DNA of 64,000 bases from Rhipicephalus microplus. Lineage: Eukaryota > Arthropoda > Arachnida > Ixodida > Ixodidae. The stretch's first letter is position 1, and each line of letters begins with the position of its first letter. The DNA lies in contig NC_134701.1 of the NCBI RefSeq assembly GCF_043290135.1, forward strand, positions 11,136,001-11,200,000. Reading direction: 5' to 3'. Of the stretch, positions 10,285-18,840 are shown piece after piece. The translations under genes were made by a program, and so were the position numbers. Under the pieces are notes generated by a model. That model made no database searches. It was given only the letters and a program-made list of their open reading frames with translations, and was not told where the DNA came from.

Positions 10285-11477
10285 GAATGAGCATGATCTA
10301 TAAAGGGGGACAAAGATGACATAAAGAACTACCGTCCTATAACAGTGAAATCAGTGGTGTACAGGCTGGCAATGCAGATTATAAAGGGAAGACTGCAGGC
10401 GTGGATATAGGATGAGGGGGTGCTGGGGAACTGCAGAATGGGCTTCGGAAACACAGGAGGTTGGAAGACAATCTGTTCTCACTAATGTTCGAAATAGCAG
10501 AAAAGGAACACAGGCTCCTGTGGCTAGAATTTTTTTATATCAAGTGAGCGTACGATAGCATGGTTCAAGAGGACTTATGGGGAATACTAGACACACTGGG
10601 TGTGGAAGATGGAGTCACTAATCTTTTAAAGGAAATCTGTTAAAGTAACAAGGTAGTTATAAAGTGGGAAAAACAGGTATCCAAGCCCACAGAGGTGAAA
10701 TGGGGACTTAGGCAGGGGTGACAGACTTAGGCAGGGGTGTCCTCTGTCACCCTTGTTATTCATGATGTACCTACAACGATTAAAGGCCATATTAGATGAA
10801 AGTAGATTTGACTTCAACCTCTCTTTAGTCAAACAAGGAACACTCATTGATCAGGCACTACCAGCATTAATGTACGCAGATGATATAGTGGTAATGGCCG
10901 ACAACAAGGAAGATTTGCAGCGATTGATGGACATCTGCGGTAATGAGTGAGATAGGTTTGATTTTAGATTCAGTAAGGAAAAATCAGCAGTTATGATTTT
11001 TATTGATAATGAAGGTAGTGAGCTTAGAATAGAGGAGGTCACGCTAGAGATAACAGATAAATACAAATATCTGGGCGTATGGATAAGCAATGGGACCGAG
11101 TACCTAAGGGAACACGAAATATATGCGACGACTAAAGGTAACAGGAATGCAGCAGTGATGAAAAATTGGGCACTGGGGAATTACAATAGGTATGATGTTG
11201 TGAGAGGAATATGGAAAGGGGTCATGGTTCCTGGGCTGACGTTCGGCAATGCAGTCTTGTGCATTAGATCAGAAGTTCAAGCAAGATTAGAAATTAAGCA
11301 GCGTGGAATAGGTAGGCTTGCTTTAAGAGCTCACGGGAATACACCAACTCAGGGAGTACAAGGTGATATGGGATGGACATCATTTGAGGGCAGGGAAGCT
11401 AGCAGCAAGATAAAATTTGAGAAGCGATTGAGAGAAATGGGGGAGGAGGGTAGGGCTAGGAAGGTTTTTAGCTACTT
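10285..11477 (+). pseudogene. B1 ORF2 reverse transcriptase region, broken
   Basis: Fragments in changing frames match the B2 and B4 copies: LEDNLFSL, WGILDTLGVEDGVTNLLKEI, VKWGLRQG, ALMYADDIVVMADN (catalytic YADD, near 10875) and DKYKYLGVWIS. There is a local duplication around 10715-10740 (gacttaggcaggggtg twice) that breaks the RQGCPLSPLL motif. The last readable frame runs 10993-11477 and is cut by the A2 insertion at GCTACTT. Confidence 0.85.
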
Positions 11478-11581
11478 CACTTCACTTTATTTTCCTTAAA
11501 GACCCCGCACTGGAGGTATTACATAAGGGGTGGGGTTAACACACATTTTTTTTTTTTTTACAAAATAGTGGCTACATACAT

Positions 11582-14422
11582 TTATTGAAAAACAGCAGAT
11601 TTTAGTTTTACCGAAAATGATGATGAGCAGGTGGTTTCGACGATATGGCGGGGCAGGCCGTTCCAGTCAACTGATGATCGACAAAAGAAAGATGCAGAAA
11701 ATGTTGTAGTGCGGCTGCGTGGACGAGAAACTTGCAAGTGGTGCCCTGTGCGCAGCGATGTGCGCGGTGGCGGGGCCAAAATATATGGGGCATGATGAAG
11801 CGAGCTGTAGAAAAACTTGTGAAAAAGGATTAATGAATCAATGCGGCGCCGGTATGATAGCGTGTTTAAACCAGACTGTGTTTTTAGTAATGATATGCTG
11901 ATGTTATAGGAATATGACGATTGAATAAACCTTACTGCGCGATTCTGAATGGCTTCTAGGGTATTGATAAGACATGCTTGATGAGGTGACCATATGGGAG
12001 AAGCGTATTCTAGTTTCGGGAGTACGAGTGACTTATATGCTAGAAGTTTTACGTGGCGTGGTGCATGACGCAGGTGGCGTTTTAGAAATCCCAGGGTTTG
12101 GTTGGCCGAGGCGGTAATGCATGCTATATGAGGCGACCAGTTTAAGTCATGTGAGAGTGTGACACCAAGGTACTTGAATGTATCCACTGTTTCTAATGAA
12201 GTGTTAGCAATAGTGTAAGGTGTGTATAATGGCTGAAGACGGCGAGTGAAACATACTACCTTGCATTTGTTGGGGTTGAGGGTCATCAGCCATTCGTTGC
12301 ACCAATCCTGAATATTGTTGAGATCTTCTTGCAGAATAGCGTGGTCAGCATTGTTAGTGATTGTACGGTAGATGACACAATCATCTGCGAACATTCGGAT
12401 TTGAGAGGAAACATGTAGAGGGAGGTCATTTATATAAATAAGAAACAGCAGAGGGCCTAAGACGCTGCCCTGTGGAACGCCAGATGTTACAGGGAGGGGG
12501 GCGGAAATGGAATTATTGATATGTACTGACTGTGATCGGCTAGCAAGAAATTCCTTAATCCAATGGAAAATATCGGGATGTAGATTCAACTGAGAGAGCT
12601 TAAGTAACAGCCGTTGGTGGGGTAACTTATCAAAAGCTTTTGCGTAATCAAGAAAAATGGCATCTACCTGTTTGTTAGTATCGAGGTTGATGTGCAAGTC
12701 GTGGATGAACATGGCAAGTTGCGTTTCGCATGAGAGGCCCTTCCGGAATCCATGTTGAGATGCGTGAAAAAAGTTGTGCCTGTCAAGAAACTGCATGATT
12801 TGCGTGTAGATGACGTGCTCCATTATCTTGCAAGGTACACTAGTCAGGGAAATCGGTCGATAGTTGAGAGGAGAGCTTTTGTTGCCTGATTTGAAGATTG
12901 GAACGACCTGCCCTTCCTTCCAGGAGAGGGGGATGCTACCGGATGATAAGGACTGCTCGAAAATAATTCTGAAATAGGCTGCGCAGATGTTCTTGGTGTT
13001 TTTTAACAGTTTTGTATTGATATCATCTGCCCCTGAAGTTGATGAAAGTTTAAGATTTTCAATTATGGCTATTATTCCTTGTTCGCTGAATTGGATTGCT
13101 GGCATGACACCTTGGACAGGGGGTGGGGGCACTGGTAGAGGAGCATCAGGTTCAGTGGTAAATACAGATGAAAAAGCAAGGTTAAATACATCAGCACATT
13201 CTTGCTCAGGAATCGCAATGTCGTTATGGTCGGTAATGACAACAGCAGTAGGTGGCTTGGGGTTTAAAATTTGCCAGAATTTTTGGGGGTTGCTCTTGAG
13301 TACACAGGGTAAGGTGTCATAAAAGAAGGAGTGCTTGTCATGACGTATAGCTGATAAGTAAACTTTCTCAGCTACGTAATATTTTTCCCAGGCCGTGGTA
13401 CAATTTTGTTGCCTTGCGAATCGGTAAAGTCGTTTTTTCTTATTTTCTAGAGATTTTAATTTCCTATTGAACCAAGGTTTATTGCGGTTGGCTTGTACTG
13501 AAGTAACTGGAATGTGGTTGGTGGCGAGCTCAGTAAACTTTTGTTGGAAGATCGACCAGTTTGCATGAAGTGTGCGGCTGTGAAAATCGGTGCAAAAAGT
13601 CGAGTAAAAAGCGATAAGTTCGTTGTTTATGGCATCGTAGTTGCCTTTGCCGTATAAGCGTATTGTTTTTCTCCACGATTCTCGTTTCAGCAAGGTAAAG
13701 CTAAAGACTGCGTGGATTATTTTATGGTCGCTAATTTCGCGGAGGTAAGACATCGAAGATAGGCTATTTGGACTATTGGTTAGTATAAGATCTAAAACGC
13801 TGGCTGAGCCATGCGCAACGCGTGTTGGTTGTAACACAAGCTGACTTAAATTGAAGTTAAAACAGAGATCGAGGAAATCATTATCGGCTTTACTCAGTGA
13901 TGAAGGCGGATTACTATTCCAATTTATGTGAGGGAAGTTAAAATCCCCAAAGAACAATATCTGAGCGTTAATGTATTTTGTCGTGAGTGTGTTCAAGACG
14001 CAGCTAAGCTTTTCAATGAAGTCCGTATCTGTTCGCGGCGGGCGGTAGCATACACCAAGTAAAATAGTATGAGGAGAGGAACGGAAAAGTAGCCATAGTA
14101 TTTCAAGATCACTGGGTGTATGAACAATGGTGCAAGGCAAGGTATCACTGACGGCAATGAGCACACCACCACCTCTGGAGTTCTGACGATCTTTGCGGAA
14201 AACATGAAAGCCCGGTAGGTCATCCATAACCTCTGCGTCGGATACGTCGGCAGTAAGCCATGTTTCGGTAAGTATTAACAAATTACACCCAGACGATAGG
14301 GCAATATTACATACGACGTCGCGTTTAGGAAGAAAACTCCGTACGTTAGTAAAAATTGCTGAAATAGCAGTGCTTGGGCGTATTGTTATCGAGCGCTGTG
14401 ATGGCTGTCGATGATGTGGCAA
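11582..14422 (-). CDS. A2 ORF2: endonuclease-reverse transcriptase (intact)
   Basis: This frame is open for about 946 codons. Endonuclease motifs are [12 protein letters not shown] (residues ~24-35), LTETWL (~51-56), [26 protein letters not shown] (~155-166) and EISDHKIIH (~230). Reverse transcriptase motifs are [61 protein letters not shown] and the catalytic [10 protein letters not shown] (~675). A conserved C-terminal region [19 protein letters not shown]...LEYASPIW follows. These motifs place it in the Jockey/CR1/L2 group. There is no ATG before the endonuclease; the first codons after the ORF1 stop are CAA TTG. The first ATG lies inside the endonuclease, so translation must come from ORF1 ribosomes or a non-AUG start. 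Confidence 0.93.
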   Translation of the reverse strand: MPHHRQPSQRSITIRPSTAISAIFTNVRSFLPKRDVVCNIALSSGCNLLILTETWLTADVSDAEVMDDLPGFHVFRKDRQNSRGGGVLIAVSDTLPCTIVHTPSDLEILWLLFRSSPHTILLGVCYRPPRTDTDFIEKLSCVLNTLTTKYINAQILFFGDFNFPHINWNSNPPSSLSKADNDFLDLCFNFNLSQLVLQPTRVAHGSASVLDLILTNSPNSLSSMSYLREISDHKIIHAVFSFTLLKRESWRKTIRLYGKGNYDAINNELIAFYSTFCTDFHSRTLHANWSIFQQKFTELATNHIPVTSVQANRNKPWFNRKLKSLENKKKRLYRFARQQNCTTAWEKYYVAEKVYLSAIRHDKHSFFYDTLPCVLKSNPQKFWQILNPKPPTAVVITDHNDIAIPEQECADVFNLAFSSVFTTEPDAPLPVPPPPVQGVMPAIQFSEQGIIAIIENLKLSSTSGADDINTKLLKNTKNICAAYFRIIFEQSLSSGSIPLSWKEGQVVPIFKSGNKSSPLNYRPISLTSVPCKIMEHVIYTQIMQFLDRHNFFHASQHGFRKGLSCETQLAMFIHDLHINLDTNKQVDAIFLDYAKAFDKLPHQRLLLKLSQLNLHPDIFHWIKEFLASRSQSVHINNSISAPLPVTSGVPQGSVLGPLLFLIYINDLPLHVSSQIRMFADDCVIYRTITNNADHAILQEDLNNIQDWCNEWLMTLNPNKCKVVCFTRRLQPLYTPYTIANTSLETVDTFKYLGVTLSHDLNWSPHIACITASANQTLGFLKRHLRHAPRHVKLLAYKSLVLPKLEYASPIWSPHQACLINTLEAIQNRAVRFIQSSYSYNISISLLKTQSGLNTLSYRRRIDSLILFHKFFYSSLHHAPYILAPPPRTSLRTGHHLQVSRPRSRTTTFSASFFCRSSVDWNGLPRHIVETTCSSSFSVKLKSAVFQ

Positions 14423-14425
14423 TTG

Positions 14426-15868
14426 CTATCTGATTTCTTTAACACGCTTCGCTGCGTCATCGTACATATACTTCGCGGATCCTATGTACAGGGTTTTATA
14501 ACGTAGAGAAAAGGCGACAGCTTTCGCCTTTGCAAAAGCAAGAAGGTGTTTCCGGGCATTTTGTACTGCGCGGGAGTAGTCCTGACCAATTCTGCAGTTA
14601 CTGCCTTTGAGCTTGGGTCCATTAGACAGGATTTTTTCTTTGGTTTTAAAGCGAGCAAATTTCGCAATTATGGGGCGGTTACGGCTAGTATTGTGGCGGC
14701 CGAGACGATGCGCACGCTCAATCTCGTCGGGATTCACAGTTAAGCCCAACTGATCTGAGCAAAGGCGAATGATTTTTTCTTCTATCTGAGAGGCAGATTC
14801 CGATGCGCCAGGGTCGGGAATACCGAAAAAGATTAGATTGTTGCGGCGGGCTCGATTTTCGGCGTCATCAATTCGTGCTTCTATGTCTGAGATTGCCTGG
14901 GTTGTCTCGGCAGTAGTAGACGTGATGGTTTTGACCTGTTGTTGCAGGGATTCGATGCGTTGACAGTGGCTCTCAACGATATTGATTCTTCTGCTAAGTT
15001 CACCTATTATGCTGCTATTTTCGGCGAGTTCGGTTTTTAAACCCTTCAGTTCGATTATTAGCTGTGATTGCCCTGCTGACAGTTTTTGCAATTCGGTTAG
15101 TATAGCGTTAGATTCCGGGCCGGGGTTAGTTTCAATGTCGCCTGACAGCAATAGCAAGGCACACAAGACATCAATACACTCTACAATAATGGATAACAAA
15201 CACTGGGGGCTCGGCAGCAGTACCAGAAACAAGTCGCTCGATTTCTTAGCGTAAAGACTCAAAGGTCGACTAACCTGCATATTGAAAAGTAGCAGCTTAG
15301 GCAACTGTCCCGTGGCACAGCCGCCGAGCCCACAGTTGGGCGCGCGAGGGTGTCGCTCCTTTATAGCCGAAGAGGCGATTGATGTTGCTGACATAGGCGT
15401 ATCCCAGGTGGCAATGGTGACGAAATCCGTGTCAGGGGCGGTTAGCTTATCATATGAGAAAGCAACCGATATACGGCCAATGCATGGTTCCACACAGGTT
15501 GAGGGTGCGTGCGGGATGGCCAGTATGGTAGCGGGCAGAGCTGCGCAGATCACTGCGATGGCGACGACCTGCATATTGAAAAGTAGCAGCTTAGGCAACT
15601 GTCCCGTGGCACAGCCGCCGAGCCCACAGTTGGGCGCGCGAGGGTGTCGCTCCTTTATAGCCGAAGAGGCGATTGATGTTGCTGACATAGGCGTATCCCA
15701 GGTGGCAATGGTGACGAAATCCGTGTCAGGGGCGGTTAGCTTATCATATGAGAAAGCAACCGATATACGGCCAATGCATGGTTCCACACAGGTTGAGGGT
15801 GCGTGCGGGATGGCCAGTATGGTAGCGGGCAGAGCTGCGCAGATCACTGCGATGGCGACGACCTGCAT
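14426..15868 (-). CDS. A2 ORF1: repeated leader peptides, 2A, coiled coil, L1-ORF1p-like RNA-binding domain (intact)
   Basis: Three ATG codons occur at equivalent positions of the three leader copies (15868, 15574, 15280). The outermost is used here; the frame is open further to the element's 5' end. From the two outer ATGs the protein begins MQVVAIAVICAALPATILA, which looks like a cleavable signal peptide. From the inner ATG it begins MQVSRPLSLYAKK and leads through a hydrophobic stretch to the 2A motif SGDIETNPGP. Then come a coiled coil (LKGLKTELAENSSIIGEL) and the RRM-like domain (ENRARRNNLIFFGIPD, IERAHRLGR, RPIIAKF). It ends in TAG at 14426-14428. Localisation and dual targeting are inferred from published 2A-LINE work. 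Confidence 0.9.
   Translation of the reverse strand: MQVVAIAVICAALPATILAIPHAPSTCVEPCIGRISVAFSYDKLTAPDTDFVTIATWDTPMSATSIASSAIKERHPRAPNCGLGGCATGQLPKLLLFNMQVVAIAVICAALPATILAIPHAPSTCVEPCIGRISVAFSYDKLTAPDTDFVTIATWDTPMSATSIASSAIKERHPRAPNCGLGGCATGQLPKLLLFNMQVSRPLSLYAKKSSDLFLVLLPSPQCLLSIIVECIDVLCALLLLSGDIETNPGPESNAILTELQKLSAGQSQLIIELKGLKTELAENSSIIGELSRRINIVESHCQRIESLQQQVKTITSTTAETTQAISDIEARIDDAENRARRNNLIFFGIPDPGASESASQIEEKIIRLCSDQLGLTVNPDEIERAHRLGRHNTSRNRPIIAKFARFKTKEKILSNGPKLKGSNCRIGQDYSRAVQNARKHLLAFAKAKAVAFSLRYKTLYIGSAKYMYDDAAKRVKEIR
15116..15142 (-). other. 2A ribosome-skipping motif in A2 ORF1
   Basis: The encoded GDIETNPGP fits the consensus D-(V/I)-E-x-N-P-G-P. It is preceded by the hydrophobic segment CALLLLS. 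It lies 46-55 residues after the innermost ATG, so skipping would release a short hydrophobic leader from the RNA-binding part. Confidence 0.9.
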
Positions 15869-15920
15869 ATTGAAAAGTAGCAGCTTAGGCAACTGTCCCG
15901 TGGCACAGCCGCCGAGCCCA
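15274..15920 (-). repeat. A2 5' monomer array, period 294 bp
   Basis: The landmark CCTGCATATTGAAAAG recurs at 15274, 15568 and 15862, so the period is exactly 294 bp (98 codons) twice. The two full periods appear identical. Leader segment copies number three; spacer copies number two. All are open in the ORF1 frame. Confidence 0.95.
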
Positions 15921-15948
15921 CCTTGTACTTGTACAAGGTGGGCTCGGC
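15911..15948. repeat. Perfect 18-bp inverted repeat at the 5' junction of A2
   Basis: GCCGAGCCCACCTTGTAC (15911-15928), a 2-nt spacer and its exact complement (15931-15948) end precisely at the target duplication. Ten bases of the left arm are the element's own 5' end. The rest resembles the CTTGTAC of the target site. Confidence 0.9.
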
Positions 15949-15949
15949 G

Positions 15950-16470
15950 CTACTTGTACATAAAGAATGTCAATACAAAATGGAGGAAGCGAACCAGAAA
16001 ATTGACTGGTAAATACTTAGAAAACAGCAGGTGGCCAAACCCAAAAGAACTATCGGTTAAGAAGAAAGTGAAGGAAACGGAGACTGACGTGTAGAATTGG
16101 CATGATTAAGAAGTACGCACTAGAGATCTATCAAACTTTTAAGCAGGAAATTGCCAAGGAGAGGATCTATGATAACACTCGGGGTAGTTCTCTACTGTTT
16201 GAGTCCAGGACGGAAGTATTGCGAACCAAGACATATCGGACCAAATACGAAGGGGTACACACAGTATGCATTGCGTGTAGAGAGGAAGAAGAAACTGCCG
16301 AACACTTGATAATGTTCTGTAAAGGGCTTCACCCTATAGTTCAGGATGATGGCATAGAGTTCTTCAAAGCACTGGGGTTTAGGGACAGGGAGGGCAAAAT
16401 AGACTTTAAGCGGGTAGAATTAACTAGAAGGAGGTTATCTGATTGGTGGCTAAAGTCAAGGCTCGAGTGA
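15950..16470 (+). pseudogene. B1 ORF2 C-terminal region with zinc knuckle
   Basis: Resuming after A2, the frame reads YLYIKNVNTKWRKRTRKLTG. A stop near 16093 is followed by MIKKYALEIYQTFKQEI and the knuckle CIACREEEETAEHLIMFC (C-x2-C-x8-H-x4-C). It ends DWWLKSRLE at 16468-16470. This is the usual C-terminus of CR1-like ORF2. The 3' UTR and CATC/CATT tail follow to about 16641. Confidence 0.85.
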
Positions 16471-16697
16471 AAATTAATTCCTTCACTGCAAAGTACGAAT
16501 CTTTAACCTCACCATTTAAAGGGAAAAAAGATAAATCTAGTGGTTAGTTCACTAAGTATTACGGCTAGGAGGCGTTAGCCGCCGTCCGATCTAAAGGGTA
16601 CAGCCACATCCATTCATCCATCCATCCATCCATTCATTCATACTACGGGCCCGGAGCCGGCACCAGTGCAAAGAGCTCTCAGCCAACTCACGACACT

Positions 16698-17036
16698 GTG
16701 TCGATGGAGCATTCATCCACCGTAACGCCGTCTTCCAATGAGCAAGGCTCGTCGTCGGCGATGGAGAACGCCGCAGGGTGTTGCGCGGCAGTAATGATAC
16801 CCGAGACGCACACCGTGGGGCTGACATCTGATCCAGCTTTCACCAGTTCTCTTTCCGGACAACAAAATGACATTTTGACTGGGGAAAGAATTGAGGACTA
16901 TGCTGCCTCGAACTGTCCTGCTGATCACACCGATGACAACGATGCAGGTGGCTGTTGGAATACCGTCATCAAGAAACAACGCACCCGCAAAACGAACACC
17001 TACAAGGAAACCCAACTAACTCAGCCAACCATGTAA
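16698..17036 (+). pseudogene. LINE ORF1 N-terminal fragment (tentative)
   Basis: The open frame MSMEHSSTV...GGCWNTVIKKQRTRKTN resembles the low-complexity N-terminus of I/R1/LOA-type ORF1 proteins, where a W-x-T-V-x-x-K-x-R-x-R motif is common. It stops at TAA 17034-17036 and no zinc knuckles or endonuclease follow. It lies immediately after the B1 tail, so it could be the sequence B1 landed in. Identification is by composition and motif only. Confidence 0.35.
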
Positions 17037-17300
17037 TGTCCAGTAGACATCAAATAAATATTCTTATCGTCAATGGATGTCCACAAAATTAATTTAAAAT
17101 TTATGCAACATCTAGAGGGTGTTCATTTTGAACAGTGGACCGTCATATAATGTCCACATCAGTTCCACACACAGTATTGATATAATATTTGGCAATAATA
17201 ATACAATATTTAGAGGATGTCCATTTTGACGAGTCAACATTCATAGATTGTCCACTACAGTTGTACAATAACATTGATATATATCAAATGACACTTATTT
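17036..17300. repeat. AT-rich degenerate tandem repeat, about 98-bp spacing
   Basis: TAGAGGGTGTTCATTTTGA at 17113 and TAGAGGATGTCCATTTTGA at 17211 head two related segments, each followed by a TGTCCAC block about 35 bp later. Further weak copies may lie to the left. Confidence 0.5.
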
Positions 17301-17324
17301 TTAGGTGCAGCGACGCACGTATGC

Positions 17325-17548
17325 ATACTATCTGGGGTTTTACATCCCAAAACAACAATACGAATGAGAAACAATGTAGTGGAGGGCTCTGGAAATTTTA
17401 ACCATGTGGTGTTTTTCAATGCGACATTGCACAGTACACGTACCTCTACAATTACGCCTCCATCAAAATGTGACCGCCGCGGCCGGCATTGACACCGTGA
17501 CCTTTGGGTTAGGAGTTGAGCACCTTAGCCACTGTTCCACTGAGGCGG
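17325..17548 (-). mobile_element. Old, diverged Ruka-like SINE
   Basis: The plus strand reads TGGGGTTTTACATCCCAAAAC, then TAGTGGAGGGCTCTGGAAATTTT, GCCTCCATCAAAATG and finally GCACCTTAGCCACTGTTCCACTG, the same block order as the fresh minus-strand SINE at 32144-32382 but heavily substituted. No flanking duplication is recognisable. Confidence 0.75.
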
Positions 17549-17549
17549 A

Positions 17550-18840
17550 CAGACGCGCATGCAATTGCACCATATGCTACAAAATAATGAGACTGTTAAC
17601 TCGATATGGTTGCCTTTAGTAAAATTTATTGCATCAAATTCAGCAAAGGTCTTGGGGGATCTGTCATAGTGATGGCAGTGGTCAGTCAGTCAGGGCACTG
17701 GTAGCCTGCAAATATATGCATGTGTATAAACACCGCTGTTGACACAGCTAACGTAAACTTGATCCTCAGTGAGCAGTGTATGAAGCACATTTCAGAGTGT
17801 AATGTGGACTTTGAAAAATTACCTCAACAGCATTACAAATGCAATGACAGCAGTTCCAATCATAAGTGTCACCACATATGGGGTATTTAGTCTAAACATA
17901 TAAACATGCTGTTTAGAAACCAATTAGTTACACCAGCAGAGCATAATGATGAAGAAATTAGATTCTATGGTTGTAATAGTTACCAGACATATATATAAAT
18001 ACATATTCTAAAGGGTGAAAAGCATCATGTTGTTTGACGTGTACACATTTATGTGTGCATGAATACAGCCATATTTGATCACATTACACGCTCGAAATGC
18101 AAGATTATGCGCGAATTATTCGTCTCTCTTACCATAGTGTTTAATCTATTACAGGTAGCCAGCCGGTCTGAGAAGTGGCTAACCTCCCTGTCTTTCTTTT
18201 CTTCCTATTAATGTGCAATTTGAACATCACGGCCACTTCAGTGCTTAACAATAAGCTATAGAGTAAACTTTCGTAATTGATCCAGACACTGCTTGCAGGA
18301 CAGAGACAAGAGAGTCCACAAACACAAGTGATGTGACTTTTTTGTCCGTGTCCTTCATGCTGTTTGAGGAATAATTAGATATAACCAAGCCCAAGCTACC
18401 CTTGTGCATTTTCAGTTGTTGTAACTGCTGGCCTTTCTATATGCAAGAGCAGTGCACAACTGACCGAGAATAACAGCAGCTTAAATTGCACTTCAGCTTT
18501 CAGCTACATCTACAGCACTGCTTGCAGCTCGTACAGAGGGCAACACGTTGGTCTAGAACGCCAGAGTGTCCAGCTCTGCACTGCATGGTTCACATCTACA
18601 GACAACACGAAGATTGATATAGGCCACATGCAAGCTTGGGCAACCCCAATGAAGAGCCTTCTTTAGGATGCGGAAGCAACTCTTTTGGCTTTGAGAAGCG
18701 CTGTCTGAACTAGCACAGAAAATCAAACAGCAGTGAATCGGCCGGGTTAGTTTCCGAATAATTTTAGCTATGTGGCAAAACATTTCTGTTAGCAGTGTTA
18801 TCATTCCCACAGCCTAAAGTCTTCTAGAGGTTCCTAGCAG
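17550..18840. other. Unassigned AT-rich sequence
   Basis: Only short frames are present. The right end may hold the 3' UTR of LINE G. I see no gene or repeat boundary. Confidence 0.3.

Larger units (their letters stand above)
11478..15948 (-). mobile_element. A2: full-length, apparently intact 2A-bearing non-LTR retrotransposon
   Basis: A2 is inserted in minus orientation into B1 ORF2 with target duplication GCTACTT at 11471-11477 and 15949-15955. It holds a 294-bp monomer array, ORF1 and ORF2 with no internal stop or frameshift, a 3' UTR and a short AAATAAAGTGAAGTGAAG tail. The 5' junction is a perfect 18-bp inverted repeat (15911-15948). It looks like the youngest insertion in this nest and a candidate for an autonomous source copy. 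Confidence 0.92.
6415..16641 (+). mobile_element. B1: CR1-like non-LTR retrotransposon with PHD and esterase ORF1, three nested insertions
   Basis: The order is a 5' UTR (about 6415-6698), ORF1 with PHD finger and SGNH esterase, ORF2 with endonuclease, reverse transcriptase and C-terminal zinc knuckle, a 3' UTR, and a tail of CATC/CATT repeats (16611-16641), as in CR1 elements with short-repeat tails. PHD and esterase domains in ORF1 are a known hallmark of CR1-like elements. The copy is dead, with many frameshifts and stops. It carries a SINE (8649-8840), a LINE tail (about 9650-10284) and the 2A element A2 (11478-15948). The left boundary is approximate and no flanking duplication was found. 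Confidence 0.85.

Noticed and set aside
15282..16094. Long plus-strand open frame (270 codons) across the A2 monomers
   Set aside because: It is the antisense of the monomer array. Because the units are copies of one another, one open unit makes all open. It ends in unrelated B1 sequence, and the sense frame has ATG, signal peptide, 2A and continuity with ORF1.
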